Positions 17,816 through 30,961 of a DNA stretch of 64,000 bases are shown piece after piece. Positions within the stretch are counted from its first letter, which is position 1. The number at the start of each line of letters is the position of its first letter. Under the pieces are notes generated by a model. That model worked only from the letters and a program-made list of their open reading frames with translations, was not told the DNA's origin and made no database searches. Made by a program: the position numbers and the translations under genes. Origin of the DNA: OFTM10 sp964344055 (GTDB lineage Bacteria; Actinomycetota; Acidimicrobiia; Acidimicrobiales; Aldehydirespiratoraceae); the NCBI GenBank assembly GCA_964344055.1, contig CAYFLT010000007.1, forward strand, positions 33,055 to 97,054, written 5' to 3'.

Positions 17816-18321
17816 ACACCGACCAGTCCCGCCGCACCTTCCTGGGCCGCATCTGGAAATTCGGCACCGCGCTCATCGCCGCGGCCGCCGCCTGGACCAC
17901 CTGGGATCTGCTGCAGCCGCTGCCCACCTCGGGATTCGGTGGCAAGGTCCGGACGATCCCACCCGAGGCGGTGCCCGATTCCGGCGCCGTCGAGGTGTTG
18001 GCTGCCAAGTCGCACCTGGTCCGGGTCGAAGGCGAGCTGTTCGCCCTGTCCGAGAAGTGCACCCACCTGGGTTGTCGGGTGCCGTACTGCGAGTCGTCCA
18101 ACCGGTTCGAGTGTCCCTGCCACGGCTCGGTCTTCAACCGCAAGGGTGAGCTGCTCACCGGACCGTCGCCCCGAGGACTCGACCGGCATCCGATCGAGGT
18201 CGGCGAGGACGGCCTCGTCTACATCGACACGGGCACCAAGATCGATGGTCCGGCACCCGGCGTCGAGACGATCGACGAGCCGAGTCCCGGTCCGAACTGT
18301 GCGGTGGAAAGCGAGCACTGA
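17812..18321 (+). CDS. Rieske 2Fe-2S protein of the bc-type complex
   Basis: 169 residues from ATG 17812 (ATGA overlap). An N-terminal QSRRTFLGR twin-arginine-like motif is followed by one hydrophobic segment (about 22-38), consistent with Tat-dependent insertion. The cluster ligands are in CTHLGC and CPCHGS, with the usual extra cysteines for the disulfide. It transfers electrons from the quinol site to a cytochrome c. A Gly/Pro-rich tail of about 25 residues follows the fold. Confidence 0.94.
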   Translation: MNTDQSRRTFLGRIWKFGTALIAAAAAWTTWDLLQPLPTSGFGGKVRTIPPEAVPDSGAVEVLAAKSHLVRVEGELFALSEKCTHLGCRVPYCESSNRFECPCHGSVFNRKGELLTGPSPRGLDRHPIEVGEDGLVYIDTGTKIDGPAPGVETIDEPSPGPNCAVESEH

Positions 18322-18770
18322 TGGCGTACGGCTACACCACCGACCCCGAACTCGATCGGTCCACCAACCGGGTGATGGCCGTCGGTGCAGTCCTGCTGCT
18401 CGCGATGGCCGCCGCGTTCCCGCTCTACCTCAGCTACGAGCCGTCGGCGCGTGAGGAGGCCCGGGCCGAGCAGCTCGATTCGCTCGCTCACGAAGGCGAG
18501 ACCATCTGGGGCTTCAACTGCGCCTCCTGCCATGGCGAGACCGGCGAGGGCGGAACGGCCCCGGCGCTCAACGCCAAGCAGTTCCTCCAGAGCGCCACCG
18601 ACGACCAGATCTCCCTGCTCGTCGCAGTCGGCGTGCCCGGCTCCCCGATGGGGGCCTACTCCCAGGACTTCGGTGGCCCGCTCACGTCCGAGCAGATCAA
18701 GGCCATCACCACCTGGCTCCGCTCCCTCGAGGACGAAGCCCCCGACTTCCCGAACTGGCGCAACCCGTGA
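18321..18770 (+). CDS. Membrane-anchored monohaem cytochrome c
   Basis: 149 residues. The start shares one base with the previous stop (TGATG). One N-terminal hydrophobic segment (about 18-37) is followed by a class I cytochrome c domain with CASCH. The axial Met is probably in GSPMGAY. It is the likely electron acceptor of the Rieske protein, and the carrier towards terminal reductases such as the diheme cytochrome and Nar enzymes downstream. Confidence 0.92.
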   Translation: MAYGYTTDPELDRSTNRVMAVGAVLLLAMAAAFPLYLSYEPSAREEARAEQLDSLAHEGETIWGFNCASCHGETGEGGTAPALNAKQFLQSATDDQISLLVAVGVPGSPMGAYSQDFGGPLTSEQIKAITTWLRSLEDEAPDFPNWRNP

Positions 18771-18802
18771 CCGGGCCCGCCAGCACCACTGAAAGCGAGT
18801 GA
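18767..18802 (+). CDS. 11-codon micro-ORF bridging cytochrome c and narK genes
   Basis: Its GTG overlaps the cytochrome c stop (GTGA), and its TGA at 18800-18802 overlaps the GTG start of the transporter (GTGA at 18799). Both junctions read GTGACC. A coupling role is inferred; peptide function is not expected. Confidence 0.25.
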   Translation: MTGPASTTESE

Positions 18803-20457
18803 CCGTGACCGACATCGAGACCAGTGAGGATCCAGCGGACCAGCCTCCGAAGTTGCTCGACTTCAATCAGGAGAGCATCCGGGTCCTGCACTACACGTGG
18901 ATCGCCTTCTTCATGACGTTCTACGTCTGGTTCAACCTGGCGCCTCTCTCGACGACGATGCGAGGGGATCTGGACTGGCTCACCAAGGAGCACGTCAAGA
19001 TCCTTCTGATCTGCAACGTCGCGCTCACGATCCCGGCCCGAATCATCGTCGGCGCCCTGATCGACCGCTTCGGTGCCCGGGTGGTGTTCACCGGACTGAT
19101 GATCACCATGTCGGTGCCGGCGATCTGGTTCGCCTTCGCCGACAGCTTCACCCAGCAGATGATCTCCCGCCTCTTCCTCGGCGGCGTCGGTGCCGGCTTC
19201 GACATCGGCATCAAGATGGTGGCCCAGTGGTTCCCGCCGCAGTACGTCGGTCGAGCCGAGGGCTTCTACGCCGGCTGGGGCAACTTCGGGTCCGCCTTCG
19301 CCGCGATGACACTGCCGTGGTTCGCCCTCACCGTGCTCGGCAACTGGTTCGACATGGGCGAGGGCGCCTGGCGCTGGGCGATGGCCATCAACGGCCTCGT
19401 GCTCGCCGTCTACGGCGTCATGTACTACTTCCTCGTCCGCGACGTCCCCGACGGCCGCACCCTGACCAAGACCAAGAAGGCCGAGCCGATGGTCTGCTCG
19501 TCCTACGGCGACCTGGTCCAGTACCTGATCTGGTCGATCCCGCTGATCGGTGCCCTCGGCGTCCTCGCCTGGCGAATCAGCAACGTCAAGGTCGACGGCG
19601 ACTACATCCTGAGCGACAGCGGCCTCTATGCGATCTACGCAGTCCTCACCGTGGTCTACCTCGGTCATGTCGGCAAGACGCTCCACGTCAACCTGCCGTA
19701 CCTGAAGGCCGGAGTGCCGGAGAAGGAGAAGTACCACTTCGGTTCGGTCGCAGCGCTCAACAGCACCTACTTCGCCAATTTCGGTGCGGAGCTCGCAGTC
19801 GTTTCGATGCTCCCCGCCTTCTTCGAGACCACCTTCGAGCCGCTGCGCAACAGCGACGGTGGCCCACTCGTGACCGCCACCGTCGCCGGTCTGGTCGCGT
19901 CCTCGTTCGCGTTCGTCAACCTGGTGGCCCGCCCCCTCGGCGGCTACCTGTCCGACGAGCTGCCCAGCCGCAAGCGCACGATGCTCATCTACATCTTCGG
20001 CATCGTCGTCGGCTTCTTCCTCATGGGGTTCATCGCCAAGTGGGCCCCCGGGGTCGACGAGGACGGCCTGCGCAACATCGTGCCGATGTTCGGCGGCCTC
20101 ACCTGGCTGATCATCGCCGTGGTGATCACGATCTTCGCCTCCCTGTTCGTGCAGGGCGCCGAAGGCGCCACCTTCGCCATCATCCCGATGGTCAACCGCC
20201 GCATGACCGGTCAGATCGCCGGCATGGCCGGCGCCTACGGCAACGTCGGTGCCGTCATCTACCTGGTGATCTTCTCGCTGGTCGACGCCCGCACCTTCTT
20301 CTTCATCCTGTCGGGTGGCGCCGCAGTGAGCTTCCTCATCACCCTTCTCCTCCTCGAGGAGCCCAAGGGATCGTTCGCCACTGGCTTCGACGACGAGGAG
20401 CTGGCCCCGCAGCCCGATGCCGAGGAGTCGAGCTCGGATCCGGTGGCGGGCTCGTGA
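18799..20457 (+). CDS. narK1: NarK-type nitrate/nitrite MFS transporter, copy 1
   Basis: 552 residues with 12 or more hydrophobic segments and MFS loops (PARIIVGALIDRFGARVV, RPLGGYLSDELPSRKR). GAGFDIGIKMVAQWFPPQYVGRAEG is the nitrate-signature type region. The long loop between halves and the C-terminal acidic tail (EEL...AEESSSDP) resemble NarK1 proton-nitrate symporters. GTG 18799 is preferred because it overlaps the micro-ORF stop; GTG 18805 is also possible. It supplies nitrate to the cytoplasmic NarG. Confidence 0.88.
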   Translation: MTVTDIETSEDPADQPPKLLDFNQESIRVLHYTWIAFFMTFYVWFNLAPLSTTMRGDLDWLTKEHVKILLICNVALTIPARIIVGALIDRFGARVVFTGLMITMSVPAIWFAFADSFTQQMISRLFLGGVGAGFDIGIKMVAQWFPPQYVGRAEGFYAGWGNFGSAFAAMTLPWFALTVLGNWFDMGEGAWRWAMAINGLVLAVYGVMYYFLVRDVPDGRTLTKTKKAEPMVCSSYGDLVQYLIWSIPLIGALGVLAWRISNVKVDGDYILSDSGLYAIYAVLTVVYLGHVGKTLHVNLPYLKAGVPEKEKYHFGSVAALNSTYFANFGAELAVVSMLPAFFETTFEPLRNSDGGPLVTATVAGLVASSFAFVNLVARPLGGYLSDELPSRKRTMLIYIFGIVVGFFLMGFIAKWAPGVDEDGLRNIVPMFGGLTWLIIAVVITIFASLFVQGAEGATFAIIPMVNRRMTGQIAGMAGAYGNVGAVIYLVIFSLVDARTFFFILSGGAAVSFLITLLLLEEPKGSFATGFDDEELAPQPDAEESSSDPVAGS

Positions 20458-20496
20458 GCAGGCACCAGAACTACGAAACGCTCGAGAGGAGCGGTC

Positions 20497-22101
20497 ATGG
20501 CTGACATATATGAGTGGGATCCCGAGGACGAGGAATTCTGGGAGCGCGAGGGCAAGCACATCGCCAACCGGAACCTGTGGATCTCGATCCCGAGCCTCCT
20601 CTGCGGCTTCGCGGTCTGGCTCTACTGGTCGATCATCACGGTCCAGATGCTCAACCTGGGCTTCCCGTTCGAGCAGTCGGAGCTGTTCACCATCACGGCC
20701 ATCGCCGGTCTGACCGGCGCCAGCCTGCGAATCCCGAGCAGCTTCTTCATCCGCATCGCCGGTGGTCGCAACACGATCTTCTTCACGACGGCGTTGTTGA
20801 TCATCCCGGCGGCGGGCACGGGCTTCGCCCTGCTCGATCAGGACACACCGCTCTGGGTGTTCCAGCTCCTGGCCTTCCTGTCCGGCCTCGGTGGCGGCAA
20901 CTTCGCCTCATCGATGTCGAACATCAGCTTCTTCTTCCCGAGGAAGATGCAGGGCCTGAGCCTCGGGCTGAACGCCGGGCTCGGCAACGCCGGCGTCACC
21001 ACGATGCAGCTGTTGATCCCGCTGGTCATGACCTCCGCGGTCTTCGGTGGCGGCTCGATGGTCCTGGAGAAGAACTCCGGAACCCTGATCGGCACCATCG
21101 ATGCGGGCACCGAGACCTGGATCCACAACGCCGGCTTCGTCTGGCTGGTCCTGCTCATCCCGCTGGCGATCCTGGCCTGGACCCGGATGAACAACATCCG
21201 TGCCGAGCATGTGTCGCCCAACATCGGTTCGCCGTTGTCGTCGTTCGGCAAGATCATCGGGATGCTGGTGGTCGCCTTCCTGACCTCGGCGATCGGCCTC
21301 TACATCATCCTCCCGGACCCGACCGGCCTCGGCGCTCCTTCGTGGGCCAAGTACCCGGTGATCGCCGGTGTGATCACGCTCACGGTGCAGCTGCTCAAGC
21401 GGATCCCTGGTGAGATCAAGCCCAACCTCGAGCGCCAGTTCAAGGTGTTCGAGAACCGGCACACCTGGGTGATGAGTGTCATCTACACGATGACGTTCGG
21501 CAGCTTCATCGGCTACTCGGCCGGCTTCGCCCTGGCCATCAAGGTGGTGTTCGGCTTCAAGCACATCGAGACCGATGGTGTCTGGGACCACTCGATCGCC
21601 AACCCGGACGGCCCGTCCGCACTCACGTATGCCTGGATGGGCCCGTTCATCGGCGCGTTCATCCGCCCGATCGGTGGGTGGATCTCCGATCGTGTCGGTG
21701 GTGCCCGGGTCACCCACTACGTGTCGATCGTCATGACGGCGTCGGCGCTCGGCGTGGCCTACTTCCTGCGTCAGGCGTACCAGTCCGAGACGCCCGAAGA
21801 CTTCTTCGTGCCGTTCTTCCTGCTCTTCCTGCTGCTGTTCGCCGCCTCCGGCATCGGCAACGGGTCGACCTTCCGGACCATCGCCATCGTGTTCAACCGT
21901 GAGCAGGCCGGGCCGGTGCTCGGCTGGACCTCCGCCGTCGCCGCCTACGGCGCCTTCGTGGTGCCCCAGGAGTTCGGTGAGCAGATCAAGGGCGGGACCC
22001 CCGAGGTCGCCCTGATCGGCTTCGCCATCTTCTATGTGGTCTGCCTGGTCCTGAACTACTGGTACTACCTCGGGCCCAAAGCGGAGTTCAAGAACCCATG
22101 A
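20497..22101 (+). CDS. narK2: NarK-type nitrate/nitrite antiporter, copy 2
   Basis: 534 residues with about 12 membrane segments. The nitrate signature is very clear: GGGNFASSMSNISFFFPRK followed by GLNAGLGNAG, and a second GNGSTFRTIAIVF motif. AGGAGCGGTC precedes ATG 20497. Paired NarK1/NarK2 genes are usual in denitrifiers, one importing nitrate with protons and the other exchanging nitrate for nitrite. The stop overlaps the diheme cytochrome start by ATGA. Confidence 0.92.
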   Translation: MADIYEWDPEDEEFWEREGKHIANRNLWISIPSLLCGFAVWLYWSIITVQMLNLGFPFEQSELFTITAIAGLTGASLRIPSSFFIRIAGGRNTIFFTTALLIIPAAGTGFALLDQDTPLWVFQLLAFLSGLGGGNFASSMSNISFFFPRKMQGLSLGLNAGLGNAGVTTMQLLIPLVMTSAVFGGGSMVLEKNSGTLIGTIDAGTETWIHNAGFVWLVLLIPLAILAWTRMNNIRAEHVSPNIGSPLSSFGKIIGMLVVAFLTSAIGLYIILPDPTGLGAPSWAKYPVIAGVITLTVQLLKRIPGEIKPNLERQFKVFENRHTWVMSVIYTMTFGSFIGYSAGFALAIKVVFGFKHIETDGVWDHSIANPDGPSALTYAWMGPFIGAFIRPIGGWISDRVGGARVTHYVSIVMTASALGVAYFLRQAYQSETPEDFFVPFFLLFLLLFAASGIGNGSTFRTIAIVFNREQAGPVLGWTSAVAAYGAFVVPQEFGEQIKGGTPEVALIGFAIFYVVCLVLNYWYYLGPKAEFKNP

Positions 22102-22997
22102 GACGCACGCCACGGTCGACGGCCGGCCAGTTGTTGCGCAGGTGCCAGGCACCCGCAACACCTCGGCTCGTCATCGGTGTACTGACGCTGGCGTTCTCCC
22201 TGGCGGGGGCAGCGGCCCTCGCGGGAGGGGCGGCCGCGTCGGGCGGGCCCGTGCTCGCCCAGGACGAGGCGCTCGGGGCGCAGGTGTACTCCGACAACTG
22301 CGCCCAGTGCCACCAGGCCACCGGCCTCGGCGTCGAAGGAACGTTCCCACCCTTGGCCGGCAACCCGAACTCGGCAGACGCGGCGTACGTGGAGTCCACC
22401 GTCCGGGACGGGCTGAGTGGCCCGATCGAGGTCCTCGGGGTCACCTACGACGGCGACATGGCCGCCTTCGGCGACCTCTCCGACGACGAGGTGGCCGCGG
22501 TGGTCGCCTACGTCGGCACCCTGGCCGACAAGGACACGTCGGCCCCCGAGCCCGAACCCGAAGTCGTCGAACCCGGCGACATCGGTGAGGGGCGCGACCT
22601 CTTCATCGGCTCGACCCGCTTCGCCGAGGGTGGCGGTGCCTGTTCGAGCTGCCACACCGCCGGCGACGTCGGCAACCTCGGCGGCTGGAGCCTCGGCCCC
22701 GATCTCACCAGCACCCACGACGATCTCGGCGGCGATGTCGGGCTGTCGGCGTGGCTGTCGAACCCGGCGTCGGCCACCATGCGGCCGATCTTCCGCGACA
22801 ACCCGATGACCGAGGCGGAGATCGCCGACGTCGTCGCCTTCCTCGCCGACGCCCCGAATCAAGACGAACCGACCGACCCCGGTGACGGCCTTCTCTACGG
22901 AGGGTTCGCCGGCCTGATTCTGCTCATCGGTGGCATGGCCATCGCGTGGCGCGGCATGCGCCAGAGCTACATGGACCGCCTGAGGAGCAAGCGATGA
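22098..22997 (+). CDS. Diheme membrane cytochrome c in NarC position
   Basis: 299 residues. An N-terminal signal/anchor (about 24-48) is followed by two class I haem domains, CAQCH (about residue 67) and CSSCH (about 180), joined by a Pro/Glu linker (PEPEPEVVEP). A C-terminal transmembrane helix (about 268-288) and a basic tail finish the protein. A diheme cytochrome directly before narG recalls Thermus narC, which links Nar to the respiratory chain. The first 20 codons overlap a copy of the palindromic repeat described at 22130-22160, giving an unusual N-terminus (QLLRRCQAPATPR). Confidence 0.88.
   Translation: MRRTPRSTAGQLLRRCQAPATPRLVIGVLTLAFSLAGAAALAGGAAASGGPVLAQDEALGAQVYSDNCAQCHQATGLGVEGTFPPLAGNPNSADAAYVESTVRDGLSGPIEVLGVTYDGDMAAFGDLSDDEVAAVVAYVGTLADKDTSAPEPEPEVVEPGDIGEGRDLFIGSTRFAEGGGACSSCHTAGDVGNLGGWSLGPDLTSTHDDLGGDVGLSAWLSNPASATMRPIFRDNPMTEAEIADVVAFLADAPNQDEPTDPGDGLLYGGFAGLILLIGGMAIAWRGMRQSYMDRLRSKR
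22130..22160 (+). repeat. Dispersed palindromic repeat, variant copy inside a coding region
   Basis: A core GGTGCCAGGCACC (22141-22153) is flanked by arms GTTGTTGCG and CGCAACA. Compared with the copies at 48323, 49631 and 50607, both arms carry matched changes (TTTCG to TTGCG and CGAAA to CGCAA), so pairing is kept. It lies within the 5' end of the diheme cytochrome gene. Confidence 0.75.
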
Positions 22998-23028
22998 CCC
23001 CCGACGCACGGACCGAAGCGAGCAAGCG

Positions 23029-23032
<4 letters not shown>
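22994..23032 (+). CDS. 12-codon micro-ORF bridging the diheme cytochrome and narG
   Basis: Its ATG overlaps the cytochrome stop (ATGA) and its TGA overlaps the narG ATG (ATGA at 23029). The 14-bp direct repeat GAGCAAGCGATGAC occupies both junctions (22985-22998 and 23020-23033). The encoded peptide is MTPDARTEASKR. It probably arose by duplication of the junction and may keep narG translation coupled. Confidence 0.35.
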
Positions 23033-26652
<3,620 letters not shown>

Positions 26653-26661
26653 GAGCACGCC

Positions 26662-28181
<1,520 letters not shown>

Positions 28182-28185
<4 letters not shown>

Positions 28186-28703
28186 TGCATCCCGCCGACG
28201 TCGTCGCCCTCGGCTACCGGTATCCGTCCCCGGCCGCCGCCGAGGTCCTCGGCCGGGCCGTCGACGCCCTACCGAAGTCGTCGGTGCACAAGGCCATGGC
28301 CGACTTCCGCGAGGCGGTCGCCGGTCTCGAGCTGGGGGAGTGGGAGGAACTCCACACCCGCACCCTCGACCTCTCACCGGCGTTCGTGCCCTACGTGGGC
28401 CACGTGGTGTGGGGTGAGAACTACCGCCGCGGCGAGTTCATGGCCGACCTCAAGCGCCACATGGAGGACCACGGTGTACACCTCGGTGGCGAGCTTCCGG
28501 ACCACATCGAACCGGTGCTGCGCTACCTGGCCGCTGTGCCCCAGCCGCTCGACGATCTCGTCGAGGTGCTGACCGGCGCCGTGGACGAGATGCGCTCCAC
28601 TCTGAAGCAGGCCGACAAGCGGAATCCGTACCGGCACCTCCTCGACGCCACGCTGGCGGTGGTCGAGGACCTCAAGCCACTCGCGATCGGAACGAGATCA
28701 TGA
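28182..28703 (+). CDS. narJ: Nitrate reductase assembly chaperone
   Basis: 173 residues, TorD/NarJ-type all-helical chaperone. LALDLSP-type features are seen as LDLSPAFVPYVGHVVWGE. It is overlapped by ATGA on both sides. NarJ binds apo-NarG and gates molybdenum cofactor insertion; it is not part of the final complex. Assignment rests on size, composition and its place between narH and narI. Confidence 0.9.
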
Positions 28704-29337
28704 GCACCAACGACCTCCTGTTCGGCGTCTTCCCCTACGTGGCCGTGGCGTTGCTCGTGATCGTCACGATCGCCCGGTGGCGGCTGCACCCGTTCTCGGT
28801 GTCGTCGCTGTCATCCCAGCTGCTGGAGAGCCGCAAGCTCTACTGGGGCTCGATCCCGTTCCACTGGGGGCTGTCGCTGATCCTGCTCGGGCACCTGATG
28901 GCCCTCATCGTGCCGCGGGGCTTCGAGATATGGAACGGCGAGCCCTTGCGGCTCTACCTGCTGGAGTTCACCGGCCTGGCCCTCGGCCTGTGGGCCGCGT
29001 TCGGACTCGGCGTGCTCGCGCACCGCCGCCTCACCGGCAGCCTTGGTCCGGCCATAGGCCGAACTGCTGGGGGACGTCGGTGTTCGTGCCGTACGTCCGC
29101 TCGATCCTGACCCTCGATCCGAAGCCCGAGTACGTCGACCCGCTGCCGTTCGTCCTGCAGCTGCACGCGTTCACGTTCTGGGTGTTCCTCGCGGTGTTCC
29201 CCTTCACGCGGCTGGTGCACATCATCACCCTGCCGCTCGGGTATCTCACCCGGCCGTGGCAGCGGGTTGTCCGCATGCGTGACGACCCGGCCGTGTACCA
29301 CTCTGCCGCCGACAAGCCCCTCGAGCGCCAACACTGA
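28700..29337 (+). pseudogene. narI: Nitrate reductase gamma subunit, internal deletion plus frameshift
   Basis: The first frame (28700 to about 29050) gives NarI transmembrane segments 1-3, with TM2 haem ligands in PFHWGLSLILLGH. The C-terminal part continues in another frame (about 29055-29337: WGTSVFVPYVRSILTL, LQLHAFTFWVFL, TRLVHIITLPLGYL) with the remaining two haem-ligand His. Compared with E. coli NarI, about 30-35 residues covering TM4 are missing between RRLT and WGTS, and the frame changes by one. All four haem His survive. This may be a genuine lesion or an assembly collapse; if genuine, NarGH would lack its normal membrane electron inlet. Confidence 0.82.
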
Positions 29338-29382
29338 ACTCTCGCGTGGTGAATTCGGGGTCTGATCCCTGTTGCTTCTCGG

Positions 29383-29406
29383 GTTCTGCGTACTGGTACT
29401 CAGAAC
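29383..29406. promoter_or_regulatory. 24-bp near-perfect dyad upstream of the Crp-family gene
   Basis: Arms GTTCTG-c-GTAC and GTAC-t-CAGAAC are separated by TG. Twenty of 24 positions are symmetric. It lies 29 bp before the GTG start at 29436 and 46 bp after narI. It is a strong candidate operator, possibly for autoregulation by the Crp-family protein. Confidence 0.5.
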
Positions 29407-29435
29407 TCCGGTGACGTGAGGTCTACTGTCGAACT

Positions 29436-30113
29436 GTGGGCCAGACCTTTCTCTCGACCCTCTCTCCCGACCTGATCCGCCAGCTCGAGGAGGCTGGAAC
29501 CCGTCGGCGTTACCCGGCTCGGACGTTCCTGCATCACGAGCTGGACGAGTCGCACCACGTCTTCGTGATCGAGACCGGCCTCATCCGCGTCGAGCGGTCG
29601 TTGCAGTCGGGCCGCACCATCCTCTTGACCCTGGCCGGCCCGGGCCAGCTCCACGGAGAGCTCGGGGTGATCGACGGGACCCCACGCTCAGCCGCGGCCC
29701 GCACCGTCGTCGACAGTCGCCTCCTCGCCGTGCCGGCCGATCGCTTCACCGAGATGATGCAGGCCAACGGAGACCTCGCCTACGCGGTGCTCACGCGCGT
29801 CACGAGGCGCCTTCGAAGCCTGACCGATCAGCTCGTGGAGACCACGGCCCTACCCGCCGCGGCCCGGGTGGCCACGCGATTGCTCGAACTGCTCGATGCC
29901 ACCGGCGGGAGGGTCGACGGTGATGGGGTGATCGACCTCCGGCTGCCGATCAGCCAAGAGGAACTGGCCCAGTGGGCCGGGCTCTCGCGCGAAGGTGCGG
30001 TCAAGGGCCTCGGTGAGCTCCGATCCGAAGGGATCATCGAGACCGCACGCAAGCGGGTACGGATCGGTGATCTCTCCCGCCTCGAAGCGGCGGCCGGTGA
30101 ACCACTCACCTGA
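29436..30113 (+). CDS. Crp/Fnr-family transcriptional regulator without cysteines
   Basis: 225 residues from GTG 29436. An N-terminal cyclic-nucleotide-binding beta roll has the phosphate-binding-like stretch GELGVIDGTPRSAAA. A long dimer helix follows, then a C-terminal Crp-type winged helix (ISQEELAQWAGLSREGAVKG). The protein has no Cys at all, so it cannot be an iron-sulfur FNR. A cNMP sensor or a DNR-like haem/NO sensor remains possible. Its place directly after narGHJI suggests control of nitrate respiration or the neighbouring methyl-compound genes. Confidence 0.9.
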   Translation: MGQTFLSTLSPDLIRQLEEAGTRRRYPARTFLHHELDESHHVFVIETGLIRVERSLQSGRTILLTLAGPGQLHGELGVIDGTPRSAAARTVVDSRLLAVPADRFTEMMQANGDLAYAVLTRVTRRLRSLTDQLVETTALPAAARVATRLLELLDATGGRVDGDGVIDLRLPISQEELAQWAGLSREGAVKGLGELRSEGIIETARKRVRIGDLSRLEAAAGEPLT

Positions 30114-30117
30114 TCTG

Positions 30118-30183
30118 TTCCCATGATGTGGGAATCGGTCGACAGGATTCCCGGTTAGCGGTAATCTCCCCCTCGTAAGGGGG
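30118..30183 (+). promoter_or_regulatory. Nested inverted repeats and SD-containing hairpin before the IclR gene
   Basis: TTCCCA(30118)-TGATG-TGGGAA(30134) is a perfect dyad. Its right arm also pairs with GATTCCC at 30146-30152 through GGGAATC at 30130-30136, giving two mutually exclusive structures or a three-half-site operator. Further on, CCCCCT (30168-30173), CGTA and AGGGGG (30178-30183) form a tight stem that contains the ribosome-binding site of the GTG at 30188. Confidence 0.4.
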
Positions 30184-30187
30184 CAGC

Positions 30188-30961
30188 GTGAGTACCGTCC
30201 AGAGCGTCGACCGGGCGCTCGCCTTGTTGCAGGAAATCGGACGATCGCCAGGGGGCCTGGTCGACCTCGCCGCGCGTGTCGATCTCGCCACGAGCACCGC
30301 CGCCCGCCTGCTCGCCACCCTCGAGGCCGGTGACGCGATCGCTCGGGACGGCGACGGCGTCTACACCATCGGCCCGGCCATCCAGACCCTCACCGGCCCG
30401 GTCGACGCGGCACGAAGCCTCGAGATGATCAGCCACCCGCACCTGGTCGAGCTGTCCACAGAGCTCGACGAAGCGGTCTGTCTCGCCCTGGTCTCGGGCT
30501 TCGACACGGTCACCGTCGATCAGGTCGACGCCCCGAAGCCGATCCAGGCCGAGAACTGGACCGGCACCCGGGTTCCGCTCCACGCCAGCGGCGCCGGAAT
30601 CGTGGTGATGGCGACCTGGGACGACGGGTTGGTCGAGGAGTACCTGACCGGCGAACTCATCGCCTGCTCCGTCAACACCGTCACCGACCCGGATCGGCTG
30701 CGATCCCGCGTTCGTCAGGCTCGGATGAGGCGGGTCATGTGGACTCACGGCGAGTACGTCGACGGACTGTCCTCCGCTTCGGCAGCGATCCTCGACTCGA
30801 CCGGCCGGGCCGTGGGTGCGCTCTACACCTACGGTCCGTCCTACCGGTTCCCGGCCCGCGGCGACGCCGACCGGGTGGCCGCCAAAGTGCTCGCTCGCGC
30901 CGACGAGATCTCCGCCGAACTCGGCCATGGCCGGCCGGCCGGCCAGAGCGAGGCATCGTGA
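30188..30961 (+). CDS. IclR-family transcriptional regulator
   Basis: 257 residues from GTG 30188. The N-terminal winged helix (SVDRALALLQEIGRSPGGLV, then DLATSTAARLLATLE) is followed by the IclR effector domain (about 80-250). It is the first gene of its operon; the stop overlaps the GTG of the second MttB (GTGA). IclR proteins usually sense the catabolic substrate, here presumably a methylated amine or its product. An SD-masking hairpin precedes the start. Confidence 0.92.
   Translation: MSTVQSVDRALALLQEIGRSPGGLVDLAARVDLATSTAARLLATLEAGDAIARDGDGVYTIGPAIQTLTGPVDAARSLEMISHPHLVELSTELDEAVCLALVSGFDTVTVDQVDAPKPIQAENWTGTRVPLHASGAGIVVMATWDDGLVEEYLTGELIACSVNTVTDPDRLRSRVRQARMRRVMWTHGEYVDGLSSASAAILDSTGRAVGALYTYGPSYRFPARGDADRVAAKVLARADEISAELGHGRPAGQSEAS

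Noticed and set aside
18706..20559. 617-codon minus-strand open frame
   Set aside because: Antisense to the NarK1 gene; extremely Glu/Asp/His-rich low-complexity translation typical of a shadow frame.
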